Source of the DNA: Candidatus Aenigmatarchaeota archaeon
GTDB taxonomy: Archaea; Aenigmatarchaeota; Aenigmatarchaeia; QMZP01
DNA: 11,893 nucleotides
Reading direction: 5' to 3'
NCBI GenBank assembly: GCA_030673725.1
Contig: DAOVIL010000007.1
Location: 1 to 11,893, forward strand
Positions 4,590-11,139 of the stretch are shown in pieces (the first letter of the stretch is position 1; the number at the start of each line of letters is the position of its first letter). The notes under the pieces are model-generated. The model was not told the origin of the DNA. It searched no databases and was given only the letters and a program-made list of their open reading frames with translations. The position numbers were made by a program, and so were the translations under genes.

Positions 4590-6851
4590 ATGGCTGCTTG
4601 TACTTGTCCTTATGAATATAACGAAAATAAGATGCAGATACGCTTCAACTGCATAGGCAGCTTATTCGGCTCTTCCATAGAGGACTTCCCTGAGGTGATG
4701 GCCCGGGCAATGGATGCCGTCCTGGAGACGAAGAAGGTGCAGTCGATTGTTTTTGCCAGGGAGGGGGAATATGAGTACGACGCAGAGCAGGTCGGGATGC
4801 TGCTGGAGATAGCCCATATCATAGAGTATGTCATGAGGGAGAAGCTGATATCCAGTGCACAGCTGATGTTTTCCAAGTGCAGGAAGTGCTACCCTGAGTG
4901 GCACGGGATGCTTAACCATATAGTGTTTGACCTGCTGAGGAGCGACCCGATAGGCGGGTATGTGCAGCTTACCAGGGAGATACGGATGCTCAAAGCCAGG
5001 CTGTCCAAGGAGAGGGACAGGAGATACCAGCTCTGCCTCAGGAAGTATATGAGGGAGATACTGGAGGTCATAAGGGGCAGGCTGGAGGAGACCAAGATAG
5101 TGAAGGGTGCCAAACCCCACATAATGGGATACCATATTGGCGACAGGAGCCTGTACAGGCAGCTGTTCATGCCAAGCACCAGGCCGAATTTCATGTTCAC
5201 CCGCTTCATGGTAACCCCGCCTGAAGGGGGCAGGAGCGTTTCCAGGTACAAGATAGGGGACGTGCAGATAGAGATATACAAACTTCCCGATGAGGCCCAG
5301 TATTTCTACCATGTCCTGCCGCCTGAGTTCAGGCTTCCAGAGGACCAGTACGCTGTTTTGGATGCTGCCAGGAGGTACATGGCCACGCACAGGCCCACCA
5401 CTGCAGAGTTCATGAAGTCTGAGAGGATAAGGGACATCTTCTTCAACATAGGCCGGGACACAATCAGGGACACTGCAGACTCCATGAAGGTACACCTGAC
5501 GTCCAGGCAGGTGGACCAGTTGGCGAACATACTGACCAGGTACACTGCAGGGTTCGGGGTGCTGGAGATACTCCTGGCTGATGAGCACCTGCAGGACATA
5601 TACCTGAACTCCCCGATAGAGAGCCAGCCCATACTGGTCTTCCATGGGGAGTGGGGGGAGTGCAAGACCAACCTCATCCCGACAAGGGAAGACGCTGAAG
5701 CATGGGCGACCAGGCTGAGGATACAGTCAGGAAGGCCGCTGGACGAAGCCAATCCAGTATTGGACGTGGACATATCCATACCAGGGGGGAAGGCCAGGTT
5801 CGCTGTAGTGACCAACACCCTTTCCCCAGAGGGGCTGGGCTTTGCCATAAGGAGGCACAGGTACAAGCCCTGGACGCTTCCGCTCTTCATACAGAACCAG
5901 TACATCAGCCCGCTTTCGGCAGGCCTGCTCTCGTTCCTGGTTGACGGGAACGCTGCCATGCTGGTGGCAGGCGGGAGGTCTTCGGGAAAGACATCGCTGC
6001 TTTCAGCCATGATGCTGGAACTGCTCCCGAAGGTCAGGATAGTCACGATAGAGGATACCCTTGAATTGCCGGTTGAGCAGATGAGGAACCTGAAGTACAA
6101 CATAGAGAGCCTCAAGTCCAGGTCTGTGATAACAAGGGTGGAGACAGAGATGCCTGCAGACGAGGCTTTGAGGACGTCGCTCAGGCTGGGTGATTCAGCC
6201 ATGATAGTGGGGGAGATACGTAGCGTGGAGGCCAGGGCGCTCTGGGAGGCCATGAGGATAGGCGCATTATCCAACGTGGTGGCAGGGACCATACACGGTG
6301 AGAGCCCGTACGGGGTGTATGACAGGGTCGTGAATGACCTGGGGGTGCCAGCCACATCCTTCAAGGCCACAGACATAGTGATAATCTGCAAGATGCTGAG
6401 GACAGCTGACGGCCTGAAGAGGTTCAGGAGGGTGACAGGCATAACAGAGGTCAGGAAGAAATGGGAGCATGACCCGGAAAGGGAAGGCGGCTTCATAGAC
6501 CTCATGCAGTACTCAGGGAAGGAGGACAAGCTCAAGGGGACAGACACCCTGATAAACGGGGAATCAGAGATACTAAACAGGATTTCATCCCACGTGAAGG
6601 AGTGGTCAGGCAACTGGGAGGTTGTCTGGGGGAACATACAGTTAAGAGCCAAGATAAAGGAGACCATGGCCAGGCTCTCTACTGAGCTGAACAGGCCTGA
6701 CATAGTGGAGGCAGAGTGGGTTGTGGGCTCAAACAACAAGCATCATCTGATTTCCGAAAAGGTCAGGCAGGACATAGGGTACGCAGACCCCAGAAGGGTT
6801 TACGAGGAATGGCTCAAATGGTTCAAGGCAGGGATAAGGAAGGCGGTGTGA
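4590..6851 (+). CDS. Type II/IV secretion system ATPase (archaellum/type IV pilus GspE/FlaI superfamily)
   Basis: This is a hexameric secretion ATPase that would power assembly of a type IV pilus, archaellum or related machine at the inner face of the membrane. Counting from the ATG at 4590 (753 residues), Walker A GGRSSGKTS is at 461-469, preceded by a hydrophobic strand. An acidic Asp-box-like segment (VTIEDTLELP) follows at 485-494. The Walker B-type motif AMIVGEIRSVEA is at 537-548 with E542, and the His box TIHGES is at 567-572. RIQSGRPLDEANP near 377-389 and the ISIPGGKARFAV strand are typical of the N2 domain. At over 750 residues it is longer than FlaI, owing to about 230 N-terminal residues carrying C4, C6, C21, C97 and C100, and a 140-residue C-terminal extension. 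An in-frame GTG at 4584 is a less likely start because AGGGG is better spaced for the ATG. No FlaJ/TadC platform or pilin gene is adjacent. Confidence 0.92.
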   Translation: MAACTCPYEYNENKMQIRFNCIGSLFGSSIEDFPEVMARAMDAVLETKKVQSIVFAREGEYEYDAEQVGMLLEIAHIIEYVMREKLISSAQLMFSKCRKCYPEWHGMLNHIVFDLLRSDPIGGYVQLTREIRMLKARLSKERDRRYQLCLRKYMREILEVIRGRLEETKIVKGAKPHIMGYHIGDRSLYRQLFMPSTRPNFMFTRFMVTPPEGGRSVSRYKIGDVQIEIYKLPDEAQYFYHVLPPEFRLPEDQYAVLDAARRYMATHRPTTAEFMKSERIRDIFFNIGRDTIRDTADSMKVHLTSRQVDQLANILTRYTAGFGVLEILLADEHLQDIYLNSPIESQPILVFHGEWGECKTNLIPTREDAEAWATRLRIQSGRPLDEANPVLDVDISIPGGKARFAVVTNTLSPEGLGFAIRRHRYKPWTLPLFIQNQYISPLSAGLLSFLVDGNAAMLVAGGRSSGKTSLLSAMMLELLPKVRIVTIEDTLELPVEQMRNLKYNIESLKSRSVITRVETEMPADEALRTSLRLGDSAMIVGEIRSVEARALWEAMRIGALSNVVAGTIHGESPYGVYDRVVNDLGVPATSFKATDIVIICKMLRTADGLKRFRRVTGITEVRKKWEHDPEREGGFIDLMQYSGKEDKLKGTDTLINGESEILNRISSHVKEWSGNWEVVWGNIQLRAKIKETMARLSTELNRPDIVEAEWVVGSNNKHHLISEKVRQDIGYADPRRVYEEWLKWFKAGIRKAV

Positions 6852-6852
6852 C

Positions 6853-7002
6853 ATGGCAAAGCCAGATGGGAAGGCTAAGCAGGCGAAAGGGAAGAACGCC
6901 ACTTACATGTGCGCTGTATGCGGCCATATAGCCATAGGGAAAATCCCCATCAAGTGCCCGGAGTGCGGCGCAGGAGGGGATAATTTTCAGAAGATAGCAT
7001 GA
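6853..7002 (+). CDS. Rubredoxin-like/zinc-ribbon small protein
   Basis: The 49-residue product has a Lys-rich flexible start (residues 1-16) followed by Y18-M-C20-A-V-C23-G-H and I33-K-C35-P-E-C38-G-A, ending FQKIA. This spacing, with aromatic residues before the first pair and near the end, closely matches the rubredoxin-type domain found at the C-terminus of rubrerythrins. It is therefore likely to hold one Fe(SCys)4 centre and carry electrons in the cytosol. A plain zinc ribbon is the alternative. The ATG comes one nt after the ATPase stop, with AAGGCGGTG upstream as ribosome binding site. Its stop overlaps the NAD kinase start (ATGA), so all three are probably translated from one mRNA. 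It is below common gene-length cut-offs and could be missed by automated annotation. Confidence 0.85.
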   Translation: MAKPDGKAKQAKGKNATYMCAVCGHIAIGKIPIKCPECGAGGDNFQKIA

Positions 7003-7697
7003 AAGCGGCCGTAGTCAGTTGGGACAAGAAGCTTATAGAGAGGGAACTGAAAAAGGCAGGCTTTGATATCGCGAAGAAGCCTGAGGTAGTGGTATGCGTC
7101 GGCGGGGAAGGGACGTTCCTCTTCGCAGAGCTGGAATACCCGGGCATCCCTAAGCTGCTCCTGATGCACCACTGCAGGGATTGCAAAGAGCATGATTACG
7201 GCGACATCCTGGAGAAGCTGAAGGCAGGGAAGTACAGGACAGAGGAGAGGACAAAGATACAGGGCATGGTGAACGGGAAGAGGTCCAAGCTGCTCATCGC
7301 CCTGAACGACATAAGCGTGCATTTCAGCCCTCCTTGTGCGATAGGGGTGGACGTCTCTGTCAACAGGGAGCCCCTGGCCAAGAACCTGGTAGGAGACGGC
7401 GTGGTTGTCTCCACACCTTACGGTTCCACTGCATACTTCCATTCCATAACCAGGAAGACATTCAAGGATGGCATAGGCATCGCCTTCAACAACCCTACCG
7501 CACCCACAGGCAACGTGGTCATACCCGACACCTCCATAATAGATGTGAAGGTGACCAAAGGGGAAGGCTACATGGCAGCTGACTGCGACAAGAAGGTGAT
7601 TCCCCTGAAGAAAGGGGACACAGTCAGCATCAGGAAATGGCCTGAGCCTGCCAGGATAATCCGCATCAGGGGCCATGAAGACAAGATTGGCTTCTAG
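6999..7697 (+). CDS. nadK: NAD kinase (NAD(+)/NADH kinase family), divergent
   Basis: The family makes NADP(H) from NAD(H) with ATP (or polyphosphate) in the cytosol. Seen here: a nucleotide-binding strand ending in G35-G-E37-G-T at the usual GGDGT site, N103-D104 at the usual NE site, and GDGVVVSTPYGSTAY (132-146) matching the conserved GDGxxxSTPTGSTAY. The last segment makes the family call firm. At 232 residues it is short. The stretch that normally reads GxNxGxxGFL is replaced by IPKLLLMHHCRDC (50-62), with a C59-x-x-C62 pair. I recall similar short GGxGTFL...YPGIPKL proteins in DPANN archaea, so this may be a lineage variant. Activity is likely but unproven given the altered acidic residues. 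Its ATG overlaps the rubredoxin-like stop (coupled translation), and its TAG overlaps the convergent glycosyltransferase stop. Confidence 0.85.
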   Translation: MKAAVVSWDKKLIERELKKAGFDIAKKPEVVVCVGGEGTFLFAELEYPGIPKLLLMHHCRDCKEHDYGDILEKLKAGKYRTEERTKIQGMVNGKRSKLLIALNDISVHFSPPCAIGVDVSVNREPLAKNLVGDGVVVSTPYGSTAYFHSITRKTFKDGIGIAFNNPTAPTGNVVIPDTSIIDVKVTKGEGYMAADCDKKVIPLKKGDTVSIRKWPEPARIIRIRGHEDKIGF

Positions 7698-9160
7698 CTG
7701 CTGGACACTGTAGCATTCTGATTGGCGACCCTGTACACCACCACTGCGTCAGGGTCTGACCAGTATTCCCATGCCTTGACTTTCTCGAAATATCTGTCAA
7801 AGTAGCTTATCGCCTTCCTTGTGTTCATTAATTCGAACTTGTAGGAGAGTATGTATGTTATGTTGTGCTTCTCCAGAAGGGGCTCCACTTGGCTAGGGTC
7901 CCAGGTCCTGGCTATTATCTGCGCCTGGCATGCTTCCCAGGCGTCGTTCACGACGTAGTTATCGCAGTAGGGGACTGCCTTTCTTCCTGCCAGGTAGACG
8001 TAGGGATAGGACTGGGTGAGTATGCTGTCTCCTGGAGCTGTGCTGTTCGCCAGGAAAAGTGAGGCCTGGTAGAGCGGAGCGCCTGAGTGCCTGTCAGCCC
8101 AGGCATACTGGAACGCCAGGAACATGGTGGCAATCGAGACTGCAGCTATCGCTACCACTACGGCTGCCTTTACCAGCGTCCCTTTCCTGAGCGCCCTCCT
8201 GGCGCCCATTGCAGCTATTATCACGTAGGCAGGGAAGAATGAGAGCAGGTAACGGGCCTCCTTGTGGCTGGAGCCCAAAAAGAAAAGGATGGATATAACT
8301 ATCACGATAAGCATGGTCCAGACAGGCCCTGTCCTCTTCCTCTCCACCCTGTATATGGTATAGAGGCCAAACGCCAGGAATATCCAGATATAGCCAAATG
8401 AGCTCCCAAGCATCTGAAGGCCCTCCAGAAGGGTCTGGCTGAATGAGAAGCTCCAGATGTTGAAGTTGGTTATGAACCCTCCCACAGGGTTCCCGTAGTA
8501 GATGTAGCCCACCAGGAACCAGGGAAGGAGGGACGCTATTATCCCCAGCAGGAAGCCTCCTGTCGCCTTCAGGTCAGGCTTCTCCTTCCTGATTATGGGA
8601 TGGAGGAGGTATGCAAGGTACGCCAGGATGAGCACATACGCCAGATACCTTGTCATGAAGGCCGCTCCTGTCAGCATCCCGCATGCCAGGATGTCCCTCC
8701 CCTCCCCGCTTTTAGACCATCTGGAGAAGAGGATGAGGGAAAGGGAGAAGAGGATTATGAAGAGGGGCTCTGTCATCAGCTTTGAGCTGTAGAATACGAA
8801 CAGGTAGGAAGTGCCGGTGAAGAGCGCGGCTATCAGGCCTTCCTTCTCGCCGAAGAGTTCCTTCCCGAGGAAATAGACTGCCAATACAGCCACCAGGGAC
8901 ATCACAGCTACAAGGGACCTTGCCAGGAGAGGTGACCAGTAGAATGATGACGTGATGACAGGCAGCATGGGAGGCCTGAAGCTCTCCAGGGGCACCCCAG
9001 GCTCAAGGGTGTAATGGTTGTCGAACAGGTTGCGGCCAAGGCCCAGGTAGACTGCCTCATCCCACCAGAGACCGTCTGTATAGTATACTATATACAGCTT
9101 GCCTGCCAGTGAGATTAGGATAATTATGGCAACCAGCAGCTTCCATCTGGACAGTCTCAT
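7694..9160 (-). CDS. Membrane glycosyltransferase, GT39/ArnT-like (GT-C fold)
   Basis: This 488-residue integral membrane protein belongs to the dolichyl-phosphate-mannose/ArnT-like glycosyltransferases, which move a sugar from a polyprenyl-phosphate carrier to a lipid or protein outside the membrane. Evidence: a first helix at about 7-26, then the loop motif WWDEAVY (32-38) with the catalytic-type D34-E35, FRPPMLP (61-67), and MTEP. About ten further hydrophobic segments follow, then a soluble C-terminal domain of roughly 110 residues rich in Tyr and Trp. The frame is open upstream to 9214, but the ATG at 9160 is preferred because GGGAGGAG lies just before it, while earlier starts run into the divergent gene. 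Acceptor and sugar are unknown. The neighbouring GT2 and GtrA genes suggest surface glycosylation or a polysaccharide pathway. Confidence 0.9.
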   Translation of the reverse strand: MRLSRWKLLVAIIILISLAGKLYIVYYTDGLWWDEAVYLGLGRNLFDNHYTLEPGVPLESFRPPMLPVITSSFYWSPLLARSLVAVMSLVAVLAVYFLGKELFGEKEGLIAALFTGTSYLFVFYSSKLMTEPLFIILFSLSLILFSRWSKSGEGRDILACGMLTGAAFMTRYLAYVLILAYLAYLLHPIIRKEKPDLKATGGFLLGIIASLLPWFLVGYIYYGNPVGGFITNFNIWSFSFSQTLLEGLQMLGSSFGYIWIFLAFGLYTIYRVERKRTGPVWTMLIVIVISILFFLGSSHKEARYLLSFFPAYVIIAAMGARRALRKGTLVKAAVVVAIAAVSIATMFLAFQYAWADRHSGAPLYQASLFLANSTAPGDSILTQSYPYVYLAGRKAVPYCDNYVVNDAWEACQAQIIARTWDPSQVEPLLEKHNITYILSYKFELMNTRKAISYFDRYFEKVKAWEYWSDPDAVVVYRVANQNATVSSS

Positions 9161-9168
9161 ATATTTAT
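9160..9168 (+). promoter_or_regulatory. TATA box of the GT2 glycosyltransferase gene
   Basis: TATATTTAT is centred about 28 nt before the ATG at 9192, suggesting a leaderless or nearly leaderless mRNA. The element abuts the start codon of the divergent GT39 gene. Confidence 0.5.
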
Positions 9169-9171
9169 CTT

Positions 9172-9179
9172 CTCCTCCC
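9172..9179 (-). promoter_or_regulatory. Shine-Dalgarno deciding the GT39 start
   Basis: The minus strand reads GGGAGGAG, with 11 nt between it and the ATG at 9160. It favours this start over the in-frame ATGs further upstream, which would overlap the GT2 coding region. The spacing is slightly long. Confidence 0.55.
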
Positions 9180-9181
9180 GA

Positions 9182-9190
9182 AGTATAAAA
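9182..9190 (-). promoter_or_regulatory. Candidate TATA box of the GT39 gene
   Basis: The minus strand reads TTTTATACT, centred about 26 nt before the ATG at 9160. If used, the transcript would begin at the start codon and the Shine-Dalgarno at 9172-9179 would be lost. Either this box or that site is therefore not the working signal. Confidence 0.35.
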
Positions 9191-9191
9191 C

Positions 9192-10433
9192 ATGATTTGG
9201 ACCATTGTCCTCAACTATCTCGCCTGGTACATATTCGTGTTCATGGGAGTGGTGTGGATACTGGTATTGTTCCAGAACAGGGACAGGGTCTCTGAGAAGG
9301 TGCCGGACCCTTCCAAGCTGCCCCCTGTATCTGTAATCCTTCCGGCATACAATGAGGGAAAGACCCTCGCCAGGAGCATAAGGTCCATACTGGACCTGAA
9401 TTACCCCAGGAAGCTGCTGGACATAGTGGTGGTGAATGACTGCTCCACTGACAGGACAGGAAAGATAGCAGACAGCTTCAAGAAGCTTGGTGTGAGGGTG
9501 CTTCACAACAGGGTGAACAAGGGGAAGGCATATTCGCTCAACAGGGGGATAGGGATAGCCAGGCACGAGTTCATAGCGACTGTTGATGCTGACTCCATAG
9601 TGGAGGCTGACATAATACAGAAGATGGTGGGCTACTTCAGGGACCCTGAGGTCGCTTCTGTCACGCCTGCACTTAAGGTCTGGAAGCACGGCGGGATACT
9701 GGAGAAGATACAGCACGCAGAGTACCTGCTGAACGTGTTCCTCAGGAAGATACTCTCATTCCTGGATTCCATACACGTCACGCCTGGCGTCTTTTCAATG
9801 TACAGGAAGAGCGTGATACTGGAGATAGGGGGCTTTGACGAGGGCAACCTGACAGAGGACCTGGAGGTCGCATTGAACATACACAGGCACGGGTACAAGA
9901 TAGAGAACAACCACAATGCCTGCTCCTACACCCTTTGCCCCAGGAAATGGGGGCAGCTGTTCAGGCAGAGGATAAGGTGGTACAGGGGGGCCATACAGAA
10001 CACGATAAAGCACAGGCACATGTACTTCAACCCCAAGTTCGGGAACCTTGGGATGTTCTTCCTTCCGGCGAACATACTCTCTGTCGCTGCGATAATAGTA
10101 TTGTTCTTCGTGATGGCCTGGAACTGGATAAGCTCCGCTTCCAATTACTTCTGGAGGATGTCAATGATAAACTGGGACTTCTCGGTCTACTTCAGCTCCT
10201 TCGATGCCATCGCCATGCTGTCCAGCATGATAACCACGCCCCTGCTGTTCGGCACGATAGGCCTGGCATTGGGGTGCTATGTGCTGTATGTCAGCTTCAA
10301 GGTCTGCAGCTCGAAGGTAAGGGGCAACAAGCTGGGGTACGCGCTCTATCTTGTATTCTTCCCTATGGTCCTGATGGCCTTCTGGACCCTTGCCTTCCTG
10401 TACGAGATATTCGGGCTGAAGAGAAGCTGGTGA
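9192..10433 (+). CDS. Family 2 glycosyltransferase, processive polysaccharide-synthase type, membrane-bound
   Basis: This 413-residue enzyme should transfer sugars from nucleotide-sugar donors on the cytoplasmic face, in the style of poly-N-acetylglucosamine, hyaluronan or cellulose synthases. It has an N-terminal helix (about 5-27) and the GT-A catalytic domain with VSVILPAYNE (46-55), VNDCSTD (81-87) and the metal-binding D132-A-D134. TPGVFSMYR follows at 197-205, then T221-E-D223 supplying the catalytic base, and Q259-R-I-R-W263, the QxxRW signature of processive enzymes. Three C-terminal helices follow (about 285-307, 345-370 and 382-405). Length and layout are normal for the group. It is divergent from the GT39 gene across 31 bp and followed by a hairpin/T-run. 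The product sugar cannot be read; a role in an exopolymer or lipid-linked glycan is inferred. Confidence 0.93.
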   Translation: MIWTIVLNYLAWYIFVFMGVVWILVLFQNRDRVSEKVPDPSKLPPVSVILPAYNEGKTLARSIRSILDLNYPRKLLDIVVVNDCSTDRTGKIADSFKKLGVRVLHNRVNKGKAYSLNRGIGIARHEFIATVDADSIVEADIIQKMVGYFRDPEVASVTPALKVWKHGGILEKIQHAEYLLNVFLRKILSFLDSIHVTPGVFSMYRKSVILEIGGFDEGNLTEDLEVALNIHRHGYKIENNHNACSYTLCPRKWGQLFRQRIRWYRGAIQNTIKHRHMYFNPKFGNLGMFFLPANILSVAAIIVLFFVMAWNWISSASNYFWRMSMINWDFSVYFSSFDAIAMLSSMITTPLLFGTIGLALGCYVLYVSFKVCSSKVRGNKLGYALYLVFFPMVLMAFWTLAFLYEIFGLKRSW

Positions 10434-10449
10434 GCCAGCTCACATTTTT
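10425..10449 (+). terminator. Hairpin and T-run at the end of the GT2 gene
   Basis: AGCTGG (10425-10430) and CCAGCT (10435-10440) form a perfect 6-bp stem whose TGAG loop contains the stop codon. CACATTTTT follows. An alternative stem, GTGAGC-CA-GCTCAC, overlaps it. The arrangement resembles an intrinsic terminator built into the stop region. Confidence 0.55.
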
Positions 10450-10452
10450 ATT
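10444..10452 (+). promoter_or_regulatory. TATA-like element of the thioredoxin-fold gene
   Basis: ATTTTTATT is centred about 26 nt before the ATG at 10474, the spacing expected for a leaderless transcript. It shares its T-run with the preceding hairpin. Confidence 0.4.
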
Positions 10453-10473
10453 GCAGGACGACAATCATAATCT

Positions 10474-11139
10474 ATGGCCAGGAAGCAGATGAACGCGGGC
10501 ACTATAATCTCCGCGCTCATAATATCGGCTCTCATATTCGCAGGAGGCATGTTATTGGGCTTCAGCGTGAACAGGGAGAGGCTGGGCACCATAGAGCAGG
10601 ACATGAGGGACGTCACAAGGCATGTGCAGAACTTCCAGCTGCAGTTCCTGTTCTTCGATGTGCTGGGGGACAATGCGACCTGCCCGCTGCTGAGCGCCAC
10701 CCTGGCTGACATAAACAAGGCCTCATACGAGATAGGCTCCAAGCTTACCACACAAGGCGAGGAGGGCCAGGTCCAGGACTACAATTCCTACACAACCCTC
10801 AAGGGGGAGTACTCCAGGCTGCTTGTCAGCTACTGGCTATTGGCAGAGAAACTGAAAGAGGAATGCAGGATGGATGCCAAGACAATCCTGTATTTCTACA
10901 AGAAGGAGTGCCTCAGGTGCGATGACCAGGGATTCATCCTTACATACCTGAAGAAGAAGTACGGGGAGAGGCTGCTCATATTCGCGCTTGATGCTGACCT
11001 GGATGATGCGTCTGTCCAGACCCTCATGGGCTATTACATTATAGATGACTTCCCCTCGCTTGTGGTGGACGGGAAGCTGCATGAGGGCTTCTATTCAGAG
11101 GAGCAGCTGAAGGGCATACTGAACCTCAATTCGGAATGA
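10474..11139 (+). CDS. Membrane-anchored thioredoxin-fold protein
   Basis: This 221-residue protein has a single N-terminal membrane helix (about 10-31) and a large domain that is probably extracytoplasmic. Residues 35-130 are mainly helical. Residues 135-220 look like a thioredoxin fold: strand TILYFY, then C146-L-R-C149 at the head of a helix, strand LLIFALDAD, and DDFPSLVVDG with the cis-proline candidate P194, ending in a final helix. C70 and C131 outside this domain could form a second disulfide, and N67-A-T is a possible glycosylation sequon. A function in thiol-disulfide exchange or oxidative folding outside the cell is plausible, since CxxC plus a following Pro is the active-site pattern. 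Specific partners are unknown. It ends in a 4-nt overlap with the GtrA gene, which suggests co-translation. Confidence 0.83.
   Translation: MARKQMNAGTIISALIISALIFAGGMLLGFSVNRERLGTIEQDMRDVTRHVQNFQLQFLFFDVLGDNATCPLLSATLADINKASYEIGSKLTTQGEEGQVQDYNSYTTLKGEYSRLLVSYWLLAEKLKEECRMDAKTILYFYKKECLRCDDQGFILTYLKKKYGERLLIFALDADLDDASVQTLMGYYIIDDFPSLVVDGKLHEGFYSEEQLKGILNLNSE

Noticed and set aside
4662-5645. A 327-codon antisense open frame inside the N-terminal part of the ATPase
   Set aside because: No promoter, ribosome binding site or recognisable domain; it lies wholly inside the ATPase gene.
5306-6739. A 477-codon antisense open frame inside the secretion ATPase
   Set aside because: The plus strand encodes clear Walker A, Walker B and His-box motifs. 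The antisense product is Ser/Leu-rich with no family features and arises from codon bias.
8940-8965. ATGATGACGTGATGA sequence resembling C boxes of a C/D guide RNA
   Set aside because: It lies inside the GT39 coding region, lacks properly placed D boxes and terminal pairing, and is explained by codons.
9161-9214. Upstream in-frame ATGs (9214, 9193) for the GT39 gene
   Set aside because: They would overlap the GT2 coding start and place a polar stretch before the first membrane helix. The ATG at 9160 has a Shine-Dalgarno before it.
9935-10492. A 185-codon plus-strand frame overlapping the end of the GT2 gene
   Set aside because: It is an out-of-frame shadow: the GT2 frame carries the QxxRW motif and membrane helices through this interval.
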